A stretch of 64,000 bases of DNA, taken from Chloroflexota bacterium. Its GTDB lineage: Bacteria; Chloroflexota; Dehalococcoidia; Lucifugimonadales; JACPCK01. A program made the position numbers and the translations under genes. Position 1 is the first letter of the stretch, and each line of letters starts with the position of its first letter. Shown here piece after piece: positions 51,343-59,847 of this stretch. Location of the stretch: positions 114,300 to 178,299 of the forward strand of contig JACPCK010000035.1 in NCBI GenBank assembly GCA_016179845.1. Direction: 5' to 3'. A model generated the notes under the pieces. It worked only from the letters and a program-made list of their open reading frames with translations, was not told the DNA's origin and searched no databases.

Positions 51343-51486
51343 ATGAGGAGTCTCCGAGCCTATTTGACCAACCTCACCGAGCCTCTGCCGGTGCGACGGA
51401 AAGTCGCACTACTGCTGAGGAACGCATTCCTGCGACTGGCCCGGCGGCAGGCGTGCTGTGGACACCCCGGCCAACCTGGGTGCTGA
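51343..51486 (+). CDS. Small basic protein with Cys-rich tail (47 aa)
   Basis: A 47-codon frame: a basic helical part (RSLRAYLTNLTEPLPVRRKVALLLRNAFLRLARRQ) and a tail CCGHPGQPGC that could bind a metal or cluster through three Cys and one His. AAAGG lies very near the ATG. The composition, good codon use and the compact tail argue for a real gene, placed directly after the broken end of MITE-a copy 3. The remaining 68 bp to the amidase hold its GAGGAGG site. Confidence 0.5.
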   Translation: MRSLRAYLTNLTEPLPVRRKVALLLRNAFLRLARRQACCGHPGQPGC

Positions 51487-51554
51487 CAGACAGGTCCCAC
51501 AAGCCCTGGTCCAGGGTCAAAGAAGAGCACAGAGGGAGCTGAGGAGGACTAAGG

Positions 51555-52973
51555 ATGGATGAAGAGCTGGCTTTTACACCTGCCTGGCGTCTGCGAGAGA
51601 TGATAGCCACACGGGACGTCTCGCCTGTGGAGCTGGTGAAGCTTTTCCTGGAGCGAATTGACAGGTTGAACCCCAGGCTCCACGCCTATCTCACCGTCAT
51701 GGGGGAGCTGGCCCTGACTCAGGCCAGGGAGGCAGAGAAGGCTCTCGCTTCAGGTCCAGACAAGCTGGGACCCCTGCACGGCGTGCCCGTCTCCATCAAG
51801 GACCTGGAGGCGACCAGAGGCATCAGAACCACATTCGGCAGCCTCATCTTTCAGGAGCATGTTCCTGAAGAGGACTCCATAGTAGTGGAGAGGGTGCGCC
51901 GGTCTGGCGCAATTGTAATGGGGAAGACCAACACACCCGAGTTCGGCCTTCTCGGTACGACCGAGAACAGGCTGGGAGACGCTTGCCGGAACCCCTGGGA
52001 CCCGGAGAGGACCAGCGGGGGCTCCAGCGGCGGGGCCGCCACCGCCCTGGCCTCCGGTCTATGCCCCCTGGCTGTCGGCAGTGACGGCGGCGGCTCCATT
52101 CGGATACCGTCCAGCTTCTGCGGCGTGTACGGGATAAAGCCCACGCAGGGAAGGGTACCCCGATACGGGGGTGTGGGGCGCCCTGCGGCTAATCTCTTCT
52201 CTCAGTCAGGCCCAATGTCCCGCAACGTCAGGGACGCGGCGCTCCTTCTCCAGGTGCTGTCCGGTTATGACAAGCGGGACCCCACGTCTCTGCGGGAGCC
52301 CGTACCGGACTTCGTAGGCTCCCTTAACCAGGGGGTCAAGGGCCTCCGGATAGCGTGGAGCCCGGACCTGGGATATGCCGCCGTGGAGCCGGAGGTGGTG
52401 GATGTGGCCCGAAGGGCCTGTCTTAGCTTTCAAGGGCTGGGCTGCCTGGTGGAGGAGACGGCCTTCGCAGTGGACGATCCATTCCGCCACTTCTGGGCCA
52501 TCTTCAGCGCCACCGCCTACGCCTCCTACGGTCACCTGCTGGACAGCCACGCAGGGGACATGACCCCCTACGGCAGGGACACCCTGGAGCATGGTGCAGG
52601 GGTGACGGGAGCCGAGTACTCCCGGTCTCTTCGCTACGTTCAGGTGGTCCAGAACCAAATGACGGATATGCTGGAGCAATACGACCTCCTGATGACGCCC
52701 ACCATGGCGGTGGCTGCGTTCCCCGTGGGAGAGCGCCCTGAAGCAATCGGCGGGAGGGCCGTGGACCCCGACTGGGGTTTCCTGCCTTTCACCTTTCCCA
52801 TCAACATGAGCGGTCAGACCGCTGCCAGCGTCCCCTGCGGTTTCACCTCCCACGGCATGCCAGTGGGGCTGCAGATCATCGCCAGAGCGGGGGCTGAGGA
52901 GCTTGTGCTGCGGGCCTCCGCCGCCCTCGAAGAGGCGAGGCCGTGGGCCCACCTGCGTCCGCCTCTCCACTAG
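51555..52973 (+). CDS. Amidase (amidase signature family)
   Basis: A 472-residue amidase-signature hydrolase with the Ser-cisSer-Lys triad: K82 (VSIKDLE), S157 (TSGGSSGG) and S181 (GSDGGGSIRIP). The core GVYGIKPTQGRVP and C-terminal FPINMSGQTAASVPCGFTSHGMPVGLQII are also present. It hydrolyses a carboxamide; it is shorter and simpler than GatA and has no gatB/C beside it, so it is probably a catabolic amidase. GAGGAGG precedes the ATG. Its stop codon TAG lies in the terminal CTAG of a MITE-b copy, so the native C-terminus may have been cut or changed. Confidence 0.9.
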   Translation: MDEELAFTPAWRLREMIATRDVSPVELVKLFLERIDRLNPRLHAYLTVMGELALTQAREAEKALASGPDKLGPLHGVPVSIKDLEATRGIRTTFGSLIFQEHVPEEDSIVVERVRRSGAIVMGKTNTPEFGLLGTTENRLGDACRNPWDPERTSGGSSGGAATALASGLCPLAVGSDGGGSIRIPSSFCGVYGIKPTQGRVPRYGGVGRPAANLFSQSGPMSRNVRDAALLLQVLSGYDKRDPTSLREPVPDFVGSLNQGVKGLRIAWSPDLGYAAVEPEVVDVARRACLSFQGLGCLVEETAFAVDDPFRHFWAIFSATAYASYGHLLDSHAGDMTPYGRDTLEHGAGVTGAEYSRSLRYVQVVQNQMTDMLEQYDLLMTPTMAVAAFPVGERPEAIGGRAVDPDWGFLPFTFPINMSGQTAASVPCGFTSHGMPVGLQIIARAGAEELVLRASAALEEARPWAHLRPPLH

Positions 52974-53127
52974 TGTGGTGAATCAGAAAACCGCTGCCAA
53001 AATGTCATTCTGAGCGTCAGCGAAGAATCTGGGGAGGCGGTCCCCACCCCCGCCAGATGCTTCACTTCGTTCAGCATGACAACGCCAGCCTCCCATTATG
53101 CAGCGAATCTCTGACTCAGGACACTAG
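52970..53127 (+). repeat. MITE-b, copy 1 (158 bp)
   Basis: Terminal inverted repeats CTAGTGTGGTGAATCAG and, from the right end, CTAGTGTCCTGAGTCAG (three mismatches in 17). Inside, GTCATTCTGAGCG...GAATCT and AGATGCTTCACTTCGTTCAGCATGAC form a long imperfect inverted repeat. The first CTAG contains the amidase stop codon. No coding frame. Confidence 0.85.
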
Positions 53128-53171
53128 AAGGCTGCGGAGATGGTCGAAAGGGCTTTTCATCACCCTGCTAG
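53124..53171 (+). repeat. MITE-a, copy 4 (48-bp internal deletion form)
   Basis: CTAGAAGGCTGCGGA at the left, then GATGGTCGAAAGGGCTTTTCATCACCCTGCTAG, identical in layout to the right end of copy 1. Nearly the whole interior is missing. It shares its left CTAG with the right end of MITE-b copy 1. The following 100 bp before the thiolase hold only its ribosome site and no clear promoter. Confidence 0.75.
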
Positions 53172-53275
53172 AAGGCAGAGCCAGCCGCGGTAGACTGTCC
53201 GGATTGCGCGGTGTACACTACGGGCATCCTTGTGAGATGCGTAGTTAGCACAGCGGTGAGGAAGGAGGGTGCGCC

Positions 53276-54448
53276 ATGGCCTCTTTTGACATCAAAGACA
53301 AGGTCGCCATAGTAGGAGTAGGTCACACAAAGTTTGGTCGGTCCATAGACCGTCACGCCCTGGACCTGATAGCCGAGGCGATGCAGAATGCCCTGGATGA
53401 CTGCGGGCTCCGCAAGGAAGACCTTGACGGCCTCTGCTCCAACTTCGGGTGGCCCGCGAGCTACGACGTAGACGCTATGGCGGAGACCCTGGGGCTGAAC
53501 CTGAACTGGTACGGACAGACGTGGACCCACGGCCGTTTCTGTGCCAGCGTCATCCAGTGGGCTTCCTTCGTGGTCCACTTCGGTTTGGCCAACTACGTGG
53601 CCTGCGTCATAGGACAGGGTGCAGGCCCTCGAATGGTGGGCGGAGCAGGTGACATAGAGGGCAGGCGGGAGACCGGAGGCGGCCACGGCGAGAGCCCCCA
53701 CTATGGGATGACTTCCCCCGGCGCGGGGGCCGCCCTTGCCGCCCGTCGCTACTTTCACCGGTACGGAGCCACCCCCGAACAGCTAGCTGCTGTGCCCATC
53801 GCATTTCGCAAGCACGCCTCCCTCAATCCCAACGCCATTATGCGGGCTCCCATCACCCGGGAGGACTACTTGAACTCCCGTTTTGTCTGCGAGCCCCTGC
53901 GCCTCTATGACTACTGCCTGGTGAACGACGGAGGCACGTGCGTCATCGTCACCTCCGCCGATAGGGCTAAGCACCTCAAGAAGCCGCCCGTCTACATCGC
54001 AGGGATGCAGGGCATAAGAACAGGGAGGCAGGAGTTCATTTTTGGGCTCCCGGGCCTGGGAGTGATGCAGCAGGAGGAGTTCGCCTACGCCCCCAAGCCT
54101 GAGCAGCTCAAGATATACCAGACCTCCGGTCTCGGCCCCAAGGACATAGGCGCCCTGTACACATACGACGCCTTTTCCTTCCTTGCATGGGTGGCCCTGG
54201 AGCGCTTCGCTTTCTGCGGGCCGGGGGAGGCCCCGTCGTTCACCCAAGGGGGCCAGATAGAGCTTGGAGGAGAGTTGCCCATGAACACTAACGGCGGCCT
54301 GATGTCGGAGGCCCACATGAGCGGGTGGAACCACCAGATCGAGATAGTGCGCCAGCTCAGGGGCGAGTGCGGGGAGCGCCAGGTCAAGGGCCTGGAGGTA
54401 GCCATGTGGGCCAACGCCTATGGTGACGCCCTCATCTACCGGAGGTAG
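53276..54448 (+). CDS. Thiolase-superfamily protein (SCP-x-like, partner of DUF35)
   Basis: A 390-residue thiolase-like protein. It starts VAIVGVGHTKFG, has the catalytic-type Cys at C89 (GRFCASVIQWA), RYFHRYGATPEQLAAVPIAFRKHASLNPNA (lipid-transfer thiolase block), YDYCLVNDGGTCVIVTS and a C-terminal NTNGGLMSEAHMSGWNH with the His, but no second Cys near the end. This matches SCP-x-like thiolases that work with a DUF35 protein. AGGAGGG before the ATG. The DUF35 gene follows two bases later. Likely a carbon-carbon bond cleaving or forming step on an acyl-CoA in ring or steroid-like degradation; substrate unknown. Confidence 0.87.
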   Translation: MASFDIKDKVAIVGVGHTKFGRSIDRHALDLIAEAMQNALDDCGLRKEDLDGLCSNFGWPASYDVDAMAETLGLNLNWYGQTWTHGRFCASVIQWASFVVHFGLANYVACVIGQGAGPRMVGGAGDIEGRRETGGGHGESPHYGMTSPGAGAALAARRYFHRYGATPEQLAAVPIAFRKHASLNPNAIMRAPITREDYLNSRFVCEPLRLYDYCLVNDGGTCVIVTSADRAKHLKKPPVYIAGMQGIRTGRQEFIFGLPGLGVMQQEEFAYAPKPEQLKIYQTSGLGPKDIGALYTYDAFSFLAWVALERFAFCGPGEAPSFTQGGQIELGGELPMNTNGGLMSEAHMSGWNHQIEIVRQLRGECGERQVKGLEVAMWANAYGDALIYRR

Positions 54449-54450
54449 TC

Positions 54451-54858
54451 ATGCCTGAATATCGGAAACCCCTGCCAGTGATCTCCGCCCTGAACAGGCC
54501 ATTCTGGGAAGGGGCCAAGAAGCACGAGCTACGCTTCCAGAGATGCAACCGGTGCAGCAAGTTCTGGTACCCGCACGGCCCCGTCTGCCCCTACTGCTGG
54601 TCCAGGGAGTACGAGTGGGCCAAGGTCAGCGGAAGGGCTAAGGTCACGTCCTGGGTCGTCTTTCATCAGCGCTACTTCGAGGGGTTCAAGGATGAGATGC
54701 CCTACAGCGTGGCCCAGGTGGAGCTAGCGGAGGGACCTCGCTTCCTGGCCAACCTGGTAGGGGTAAAGAACGAAGACATCTACATAGGGATGCCCGTGGA
54801 AGTGGTCTTCGACGATGTGACACCGGAGGTCACGCTGCCCAAGTTCCGCCCTGCCTGA
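54451..54858 (+). CDS. DUF35 zinc-ribbon/OB-fold acyl-CoA-associated protein
   Basis: A 135-residue DUF35 protein: N-terminal helix, zinc ribbon C32-x2-C35 and C46-x2-C49, then an OB-fold (AKVTSWVVFHQRYFEGFKDEMPYSVAQVELAEGPRFLANLVG...IYIGMPVEVVFDDV). Such proteins bind beside thiolases and help hold acyl-CoA or channel substrate. It starts two bases after the thiolase stop, so they form one unit. Confidence 0.92.
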   Translation: MPEYRKPLPVISALNRPFWEGAKKHELRFQRCNRCSKFWYPHGPVCPYCWSREYEWAKVSGRAKVTSWVVFHQRYFEGFKDEMPYSVAQVELAEGPRFLANLVGVKNEDIYIGMPVEVVFDDVTPEVTLPKFRPA

Positions 54859-54888
54859 CAGACTGGGAGTCAGCCCAGCAGGTGGCAG

Positions 54889-55803
54889 CTATAGCCCGAT
54901 TACGCGGCGTGCGTTACCAGCGCCGATGCGTGCCTTCTCTTCCTCGGTGAGGGGAAGAGCGTCCAGGACCCGGGCATACTGGGCCGGGTCATTCATGGGG
55001 AAGTTGGTGCCGAACATGACCCGGTCGGCGCCTATGCGCCTGATCCACTGGGCGGCCTCTTCCCTGGTCCATTCGCCGGGGCTGCCGATGAGGTGGAGTC
55101 GTCCGGAAAGGTCGGCGAAGACGTTTGGGTACTTGCTGGTGAGGGCTGCCACCTCTGCCTCATAACCGGCACCGAGATGAGCCAGTATGATCCTCATGTT
55201 TGGGAAGGCCCTGGCCGCCTCCTCGAAGTACTTGGGCCTGCCCCAGGGGTCGTGGCCTCCTTCGGGGCTGCCGCCGGCCTGGCTCAGGAGGGGTAGCCGC
55301 CGCCTGTGGCACTCCTCATAGACGGGCCAGAGGCGGGGGTCGCTGCCGTACATGCGCAGGTTGATGGGCACGATCTTCACACCCTTGGCCCCCTTCTTTA
55401 CCTTATCGTCTATCTCCTTGGCCATCTCCTCCCTGGTCATGAAGACGGGGTCCACGCCCAGGAAGGAGACCAGATTGGGATGCTGGCGAGTTACCTGGCA
55501 AGCCCATTCATTGTTCTCTACCATGCGGGCAATGACCTGGGCCTTAAGTGCGGCATCGGCCTTGCTTCTTTCGGGCTCCTTTGCGGGAATGTCTTTGACC
55601 CTGGCTTCGTACATGAACTGGGTGGGAGTGTACATGAGCATGACTGCCTGTACGATATTGGCCTGGCCCATGATCTTGAGAAGCTCCTCTACAGTGCCGG
55701 CCCGGGGAGGGCTAGCGTTGCCCAGGGCCCTCTGCCAGCGGAGGCCCATGTCGGCCGTCCTGAAAGTGTGGGTGTGGACCTCTATAATACCTTGGGTAGC
55801 CAT
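54889..55803 (-). CDS. Amidohydrolase_2 family protein with altered metal ligands
   Basis: A 304-residue protein of the amidohydrolase_2 (ACMSD/gamma-resorcylate decarboxylase-like) family: IEVHTHTF (HxH pair at 9 and 11), the Lys/Glu-like strand KGVKIVPINLRMYGSDP, MRIILAHLGAGYEAE with the His, and DRVMFGTNFPMNDP near the end. Two expected ligands are changed: the second His is replaced in LLSQAGG (usual 'H.G' has Gln), and the Asp of GSDYP is Asn in GTNFP. It may still be active with fewer ligands, or be a non-hydrolytic member. The start is ATG 55803 with an AGGAGGAAGAAAC site. Convergent with the DUF35 gene, 30 bp apart. Confidence 0.75.
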   Translation of the reverse strand: MATQGIIEVHTHTFRTADMGLRWQRALGNASPPRAGTVEELLKIMGQANIVQAVMLMYTPTQFMYEARVKDIPAKEPERSKADAALKAQVIARMVENNEWACQVTRQHPNLVSFLGVDPVFMTREEMAKEIDDKVKKGAKGVKIVPINLRMYGSDPRLWPVYEECHRRRLPLLSQAGGSPEGGHDPWGRPKYFEEAARAFPNMRIILAHLGAGYEAEVAALTSKYPNVFADLSGRLHLIGSPGEWTREEAAQWIRRIGADRVMFGTNFPMNDPAQYARVLDALPLTEEEKARIGAGNARRVIGL

Positions 55804-55955
55804 CTGTTTCTTCCTCCTGCGTGGGCTTGCGTTCCAGAAAGCCGCAGAACCTTGGCCCCTGTCGATTCAGTTGGGCCTCTTAATGTAGAATGTCTCGGTG
55901 TATCTTAACGCGGGCCTAATTATACCTTCGTGCAAAGTGGAGTAAAGGACACAAG

Positions 55956-57686
55956 ATGAGAAGACACCGGCTCTCGCATCTCCTGTTTCTAGTGGCGGCA
56001 TTCTGGCTGCTGGTTGGCTGTACCCAGGCCTCGGCGCGGCCCACACCGGCCGTGCCCACACCCTCCGTGGCCTCGCCCACGCCGGCGAGGCCTATCGGGA
56101 CGCCTTCGGACGGATCGAAGAGTGTCCTCAACGTGGGGCTGCCGAGCCTGGGTGGGGAGGTCTGGACACCGGGCCAGGCTGCCGAGGAGGAAGCCCAGGC
56201 GCTCTGGTTTCTCACCGGCGACCCGATTCTCGGTGTGGAAAGCCTCACGGGAACCGCGATAGCAGCTACCCGCAGCCTGGCCTCCGAGTGGAAGGTCTAT
56301 AGCCCAGGCGAAACCCCTAATATCCTGGATCTGAGGCTGAGAGCGGGTGTCCAGTTTCACAAAGGCTTCGGCGAGATGACGGGAGAGGACTTCAAGTTCA
56401 CTGTAGAGAGATTGATTGAGGAGGGTAGCAAGAACCCTGCCGCCCCTTCGCTGCGCAGGCTTCTAAAGGGGAACACAGACGCTGTGACCTTGCCAGAGAC
56501 GCATCTGGTGAGGGTGAAACCACCGATCCCCGAGACTGGAATGGAGTGGTTCTTCTCCGTCATGGAAGGCTTTTATGCAGTGGTCTCCAGGGCTGCCTGG
56601 GAGCAAGCGGGAGCAGAGGGCTTTGCCCAAAGGCCGGTCTCCACCGGCCCCTTCGAGTTTGTGGAGCATGTGCAGGGTGAACGGATTGCCTTGAGGGCAG
56701 TGGTCTCTCACTGGCGGAAGGTGCCCTCTTTTTCCCTGGTCAATGTCTGGCGGGTGCCGGAGGAGAAGACGCGCGTGGCTATGCTGATGGCCGGCCAACT
56801 GGACGTGACCCCGATTTCGACCGCTTCCAAAGACCAGGTGGAGACGGAGAGAGACATAAGGATTCTCCGTGTGCCACGTGCTGGGGAGATTTCTGTAATA
56901 CTGGGAGGGCAGTACCTCCCATCTCGTTCAACCTATGGAGGGAGACCGCCCTATGAAAGCCCCTGGGTGGGCCTGGATGAGAAGGCAAAGGCCGTCCGCA
57001 AGGCCCTGAACCTGGCCGTGGACCGCGAGGCCCTCCTACAGGAGGCTCTAGCGGGAGAAGGGCGCATCACGGGTGTTCCCCACCTCATGGACGTGATAGG
57101 GACGCCCTGGTACGACAGCGGGTGGCGGCCGTATCCCTATCAGCCGAACGAAGCCAGGAGGCTCCTATCAGAGGCGGGGTATGCGGAGGGATTCCCCATA
57201 AAAGCGGTGCGATTCTCTTCCGCGCCGGACAGTCGGATGGCAGGTGTCATGGAGAGGATGGCTGGCTACTGGGAGAGGGTAGGAATCCGAGTGAGCTGGG
57301 AGCCATTTGACTATACCCAGGAATGGCAGGAAAGGCTGGCCCGACGGCAGAACAGTGGCTACGCCTACCCGGTATTCGAGGCCTCTTACCCGGAGCCATA
57401 CATGTACCTGGAATGCTGCTACCACTCCCTAGCTCCCGTAGCCCACTGGGAGTTTGAGTTGCTCGACCGGAGGATCACTGCGGAGCTGAGAAGGAGCGAT
57501 CACCAGCCAACGCGAGCCGCTGTGACTAAGGAGATTGGGAGTTGGCTCTATGACAATTATATCTCAGTCCCCGTGGCCAGCATGAACGCCTTGTGGGCAG
57601 TGAGCTCCAAGATTGAGCTGGGGTGGCGCCCCACGGCGGGCTCCACACTTCTCACGGGCCTGGAGTACACCAGCCCGTCCCGGTAG
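55956..57686 (+). CDS. ABC transporter solute-binding lipoprotein, family 5 (oligopeptide/nickel type)
   Basis: A 576-residue SBP_bac_5 protein. Lipoprotein signal ending LLVGC (Cys22), a Pro/Thr linker (to about 50), then the binding domain: LRAGVQFHKGFGEMTGEDFKFTVERLI, TGPFEFVEHVQGERIALRAV, KAVRKALNLAVDREALLQEALAGEGRI and YDNYISVPVASMNALW. AAAGGA precedes the ATG. It would bind a peptide or other solute outside the cell. No permease or ATPase genes are near. The next gene is a close paralogue, about 45-50% alike by eye. Confidence 0.88.
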   Translation: MRRHRLSHLLFLVAAFWLLVGCTQASARPTPAVPTPSVASPTPARPIGTPSDGSKSVLNVGLPSLGGEVWTPGQAAEEEAQALWFLTGDPILGVESLTGTAIAATRSLASEWKVYSPGETPNILDLRLRAGVQFHKGFGEMTGEDFKFTVERLIEEGSKNPAAPSLRRLLKGNTDAVTLPETHLVRVKPPIPETGMEWFFSVMEGFYAVVSRAAWEQAGAEGFAQRPVSTGPFEFVEHVQGERIALRAVVSHWRKVPSFSLVNVWRVPEEKTRVAMLMAGQLDVTPISTASKDQVETERDIRILRVPRAGEISVILGGQYLPSRSTYGGRPPYESPWVGLDEKAKAVRKALNLAVDREALLQEALAGEGRITGVPHLMDVIGTPWYDSGWRPYPYQPNEARRLLSEAGYAEGFPIKAVRFSSAPDSRMAGVMERMAGYWERVGIRVSWEPFDYTQEWQERLARRQNSGYAYPVFEASYPEPYMYLECCYHSLAPVAHWEFELLDRRITAELRRSDHQPTRAAVTKEIGSWLYDNYISVPVASMNALWAVSSKIELGWRPTAGSTLLTGLEYTSPSR

Positions 57687-57708
57687 CCAAGCCTGGCAGG
57701 CCGCCCTA

Positions 57709-57737
57709 TTGACTTTTGCCTGCATCCGTGGTACAAA
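57709..57737 (+). promoter_or_regulatory. Promoter of the second solute-binding gene
   Basis: TTGACT, a 17-base spacer and TACAAA, about 105 bases before GTG 57845. The paralogue therefore has its own promoter. Confidence 0.55.
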
Positions 57738-57844
57738 ACGTGCTCTGTGAGATTTGCGTGCATGAGGTGCAATAGTCGCAATTCGTAGAACAGCTTGGAT
57801 TGTTGCAAGGTTTCCTAAATTACCAAAAACAGGAGGTGGCACCA

Positions 57845-59590
57845 GTGATAAAGGGTTGGAGCAAGCTAATGATTCTGGTTGTTCCTGGACTCCTGCTGCT
57901 GGCGCTTTTGGCCTGCGCGCGGGCAGCGCCCACGGCCACGCCCACCAGGGCGCCCGCGGCAGCGCCAACAGCGACCCCAACCAGGGTAGTGACCCCTACG
58001 CCCGCTGTACGGGTGCCTACGGGTACCCTTAACCTGGGGCTCATCGGCTTCGGCAGCGACATCTGGCTGGTAAGCCATTCATCGGGTGAAGAGAAGCAGG
58101 CCATGTGGGCAGTCATGGCGGACCGTCTTCTTGATTACGACCTCGCGACGGGCAGCAAGCTCGTGAACGACACGGGGCTTGCCGAAAGCTGGCGTCTGGA
58201 CGTAACAGGGGGTTCACCCACCGTCACCTTCAAGCTGCGAAAGGGGATCCCGTTCCATAAGGGATACGGCGAGTTGACCTCTGAAGACTTAAAGTTCACG
58301 CTCGAGACCATCGTAGTGCCCGACGCAGTCAATCCCTATGCCAACTCACTTCGCGGCATTGTGGGCGACAAGGTCCAGTATGTAGAGACCCCAGACCCGT
58401 ACACGGTTGTTATCAAGCCCACCAAACCCGTTGCCGGCATGGAGGCCGTCTTTGGTCCCCGTGGCGCACTCTACGCCGTCATCTCCAAGAAGGCGTGGGA
58501 CGCTGCCGGCGGCAGGGAGGGATTCAGAAATAACCCTGTGGGCACCGGCTCCTTTGAGTTTGTGGAAGAGGCCAGGAATCAGCGGTTGACCTTCAAGGCA
58601 CAGAAGACCCACTGGAGGCAGGTGCCAGGGTTTGAGACCCTGATCATCCAGAATGTGCCGGAGGAGGCCACGCGCATCGCCATGATACGTTCAGGGCAAC
58701 TGGACATCGCGGCGATGTCTGCCCGCTTCAAGAACGAGGTCGCGGCAGCCTCGGGTACTCGTGTCGTCACGACCCCCTTTGGAGGAGAGGTCTTCGTTAT
58801 CTTCGGAGGCCAGTTCCTCCCCTCAAGGGAGACCTACGGCGCCAAGCCCCCGTATAACAGCCCTTGGGTGGGCCTTGACGAGAAAGCGAAGCTCGTCCGC
58901 AAGGCGATGAACCTGTCCATGGACCGGGAAGTCATAATCAGCAAGATCCTGTTTGGAGAAGGACGCAAGGTTGGGGTGCCTCACCTTTTTGATGTCCCAG
59001 GGGCTCCGTGGTACAACGCAAACTGGAAGCCCTACCCGTACGATCCAGCCCAGGCTAAAAAAGACCTGGCCCAGGCGGGATACCCCAATGGCTTCCCCAT
59101 AAAGGCCTCCCTCCTCTCTCTTCCTTACGGTCCCAGCACCGCCGATATCATGGAGGCGGTGGCCGGGTCCTGGGAGAAGGAGTTGGGCCTCAAGGTTGAG
59201 CGTCAGCTTTTTGAATACCGCCCAGTATGGCGGCAGAAGCTGGCGGACCGAAGCCACAGCGGCTGGGCCTACGCCTTCACCCAGCCCCAGTATCAGGAGC
59301 CTTACCTGTACATGCAATGCTGCTTCCAGTCCAAGGGTGTGGTAGTCCACTGGGAGTTCGAGTGGGTGGATCAGAAGTTTGCCGAGATTGAGAAGGCTTT
59401 TGACCCTGACTTGAGATTCAAGTTGACTCGCGAGGTTGGGGACTGGCTGTATGACAACTACATCTCCATGCCAATGGCCAGCCTTAATGCCCTCTGGGCG
59501 GTAGGACCCAGGATTGCTCAAGGATGGGGGCCTACGCCTGGTATAACCACAGTCAACCGGCTGGAGTACCTGCCGCCTCCCACCCGCTAG
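57845..59590 (+). CDS. ABC transporter solute-binding lipoprotein, family 5 (paralogue)
   Basis: A 581-residue paralogue of the previous gene. Lipoprotein signal ending LLALLAC, a Pro/Thr/Ala linker (PTATPTRAPAAAPTATPTR), and the same order of SBP_bac_5 motifs (RKGIPFHKGYGELTSEDLKFTLETI, GTGSFEFVEEARNQRLTF, KLVRKAMNLSMDREVIISKILFGEGRK, LYDNYISMPMASLNALWAV). GTG 57845 with AGGAGGT seven bases before it is the start; the open frame is longer but has no signal-peptide logic. Followed by a 27-bp perfect hairpin. The pair looks like a tandem duplication that has diverged in ligand. Confidence 0.9.
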   Translation: MIKGWSKLMILVVPGLLLLALLACARAAPTATPTRAPAAAPTATPTRVVTPTPAVRVPTGTLNLGLIGFGSDIWLVSHSSGEEKQAMWAVMADRLLDYDLATGSKLVNDTGLAESWRLDVTGGSPTVTFKLRKGIPFHKGYGELTSEDLKFTLETIVVPDAVNPYANSLRGIVGDKVQYVETPDPYTVVIKPTKPVAGMEAVFGPRGALYAVISKKAWDAAGGREGFRNNPVGTGSFEFVEEARNQRLTFKAQKTHWRQVPGFETLIIQNVPEEATRIAMIRSGQLDIAAMSARFKNEVAAASGTRVVTTPFGGEVFVIFGGQFLPSRETYGAKPPYNSPWVGLDEKAKLVRKAMNLSMDREVIISKILFGEGRKVGVPHLFDVPGAPWYNANWKPYPYDPAQAKKDLAQAGYPNGFPIKASLLSLPYGPSTADIMEAVAGSWEKELGLKVERQLFEYRPVWRQKLADRSHSGWAYAFTQPQYQEPYLYMQCCFQSKGVVVHWEFEWVDQKFAEIEKAFDPDLRFKLTREVGDWLYDNYISMPMASLNALWAVGPRIAQGWGPTPGITTVNRLEYLPPPTR

Positions 59591-59599
59591 CACGATTTC

Positions 59600-59659
59600 A
59601 GGCCCTGAATAGAAGAAAGGCCCCAGCGCTAACTGGGGCCTTTCTTCTATTCAGGGCCT
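59600..59659 (+). terminator. Perfect 27-bp hairpin after the second solute-binding gene
   Basis: Arms 59600-59626 and 59633-59659 are fully complementary around the loop CGCTAA, starting ten bases after the stop codon. Only a short T-run (CTTT) follows, so it may act as a rho-independent terminator, a 3' stabiliser, or both directions at once. Confidence 0.7.
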
Positions 59660-59671
59660 CTTTCGCGCATC

Positions 59672-59836
59672 CTAGTGTGGTGTCTCCGAAGTTCACCTCC
59701 AATGTCATTGCGAGGCCCGACGAAGGAGGGCCGTGGCAATCTCGCGGCGGGGTCTGTCCCACCGCCCGATTGCTTCGTCGGCTGCCGCCTCCTCGCAATG
59801 ACAATTCGTAAGCGTATTTCAGGGACAGGACACTAG
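59672..59836 (+). repeat. MITE-b, copy 2 (165 bp)
   Basis: Ends CTAGTGTGGTGTCTCCGAA and, from the right, CTAGTGTCCTGTCCCTGAA. The interior has GTCATTGCGAGG...GGCAATCTCGCGG and CGATTGCTTCGTCGG...TCGCAATGACA, again an inverted repeat resembling the well-known GCGAGG/CGCAATGACA dispersed repeats. With the hairpin before it this fills the 257-bp gap. Confidence 0.85.
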
Positions 59837-59847
59837 CAGGCCGGGCC

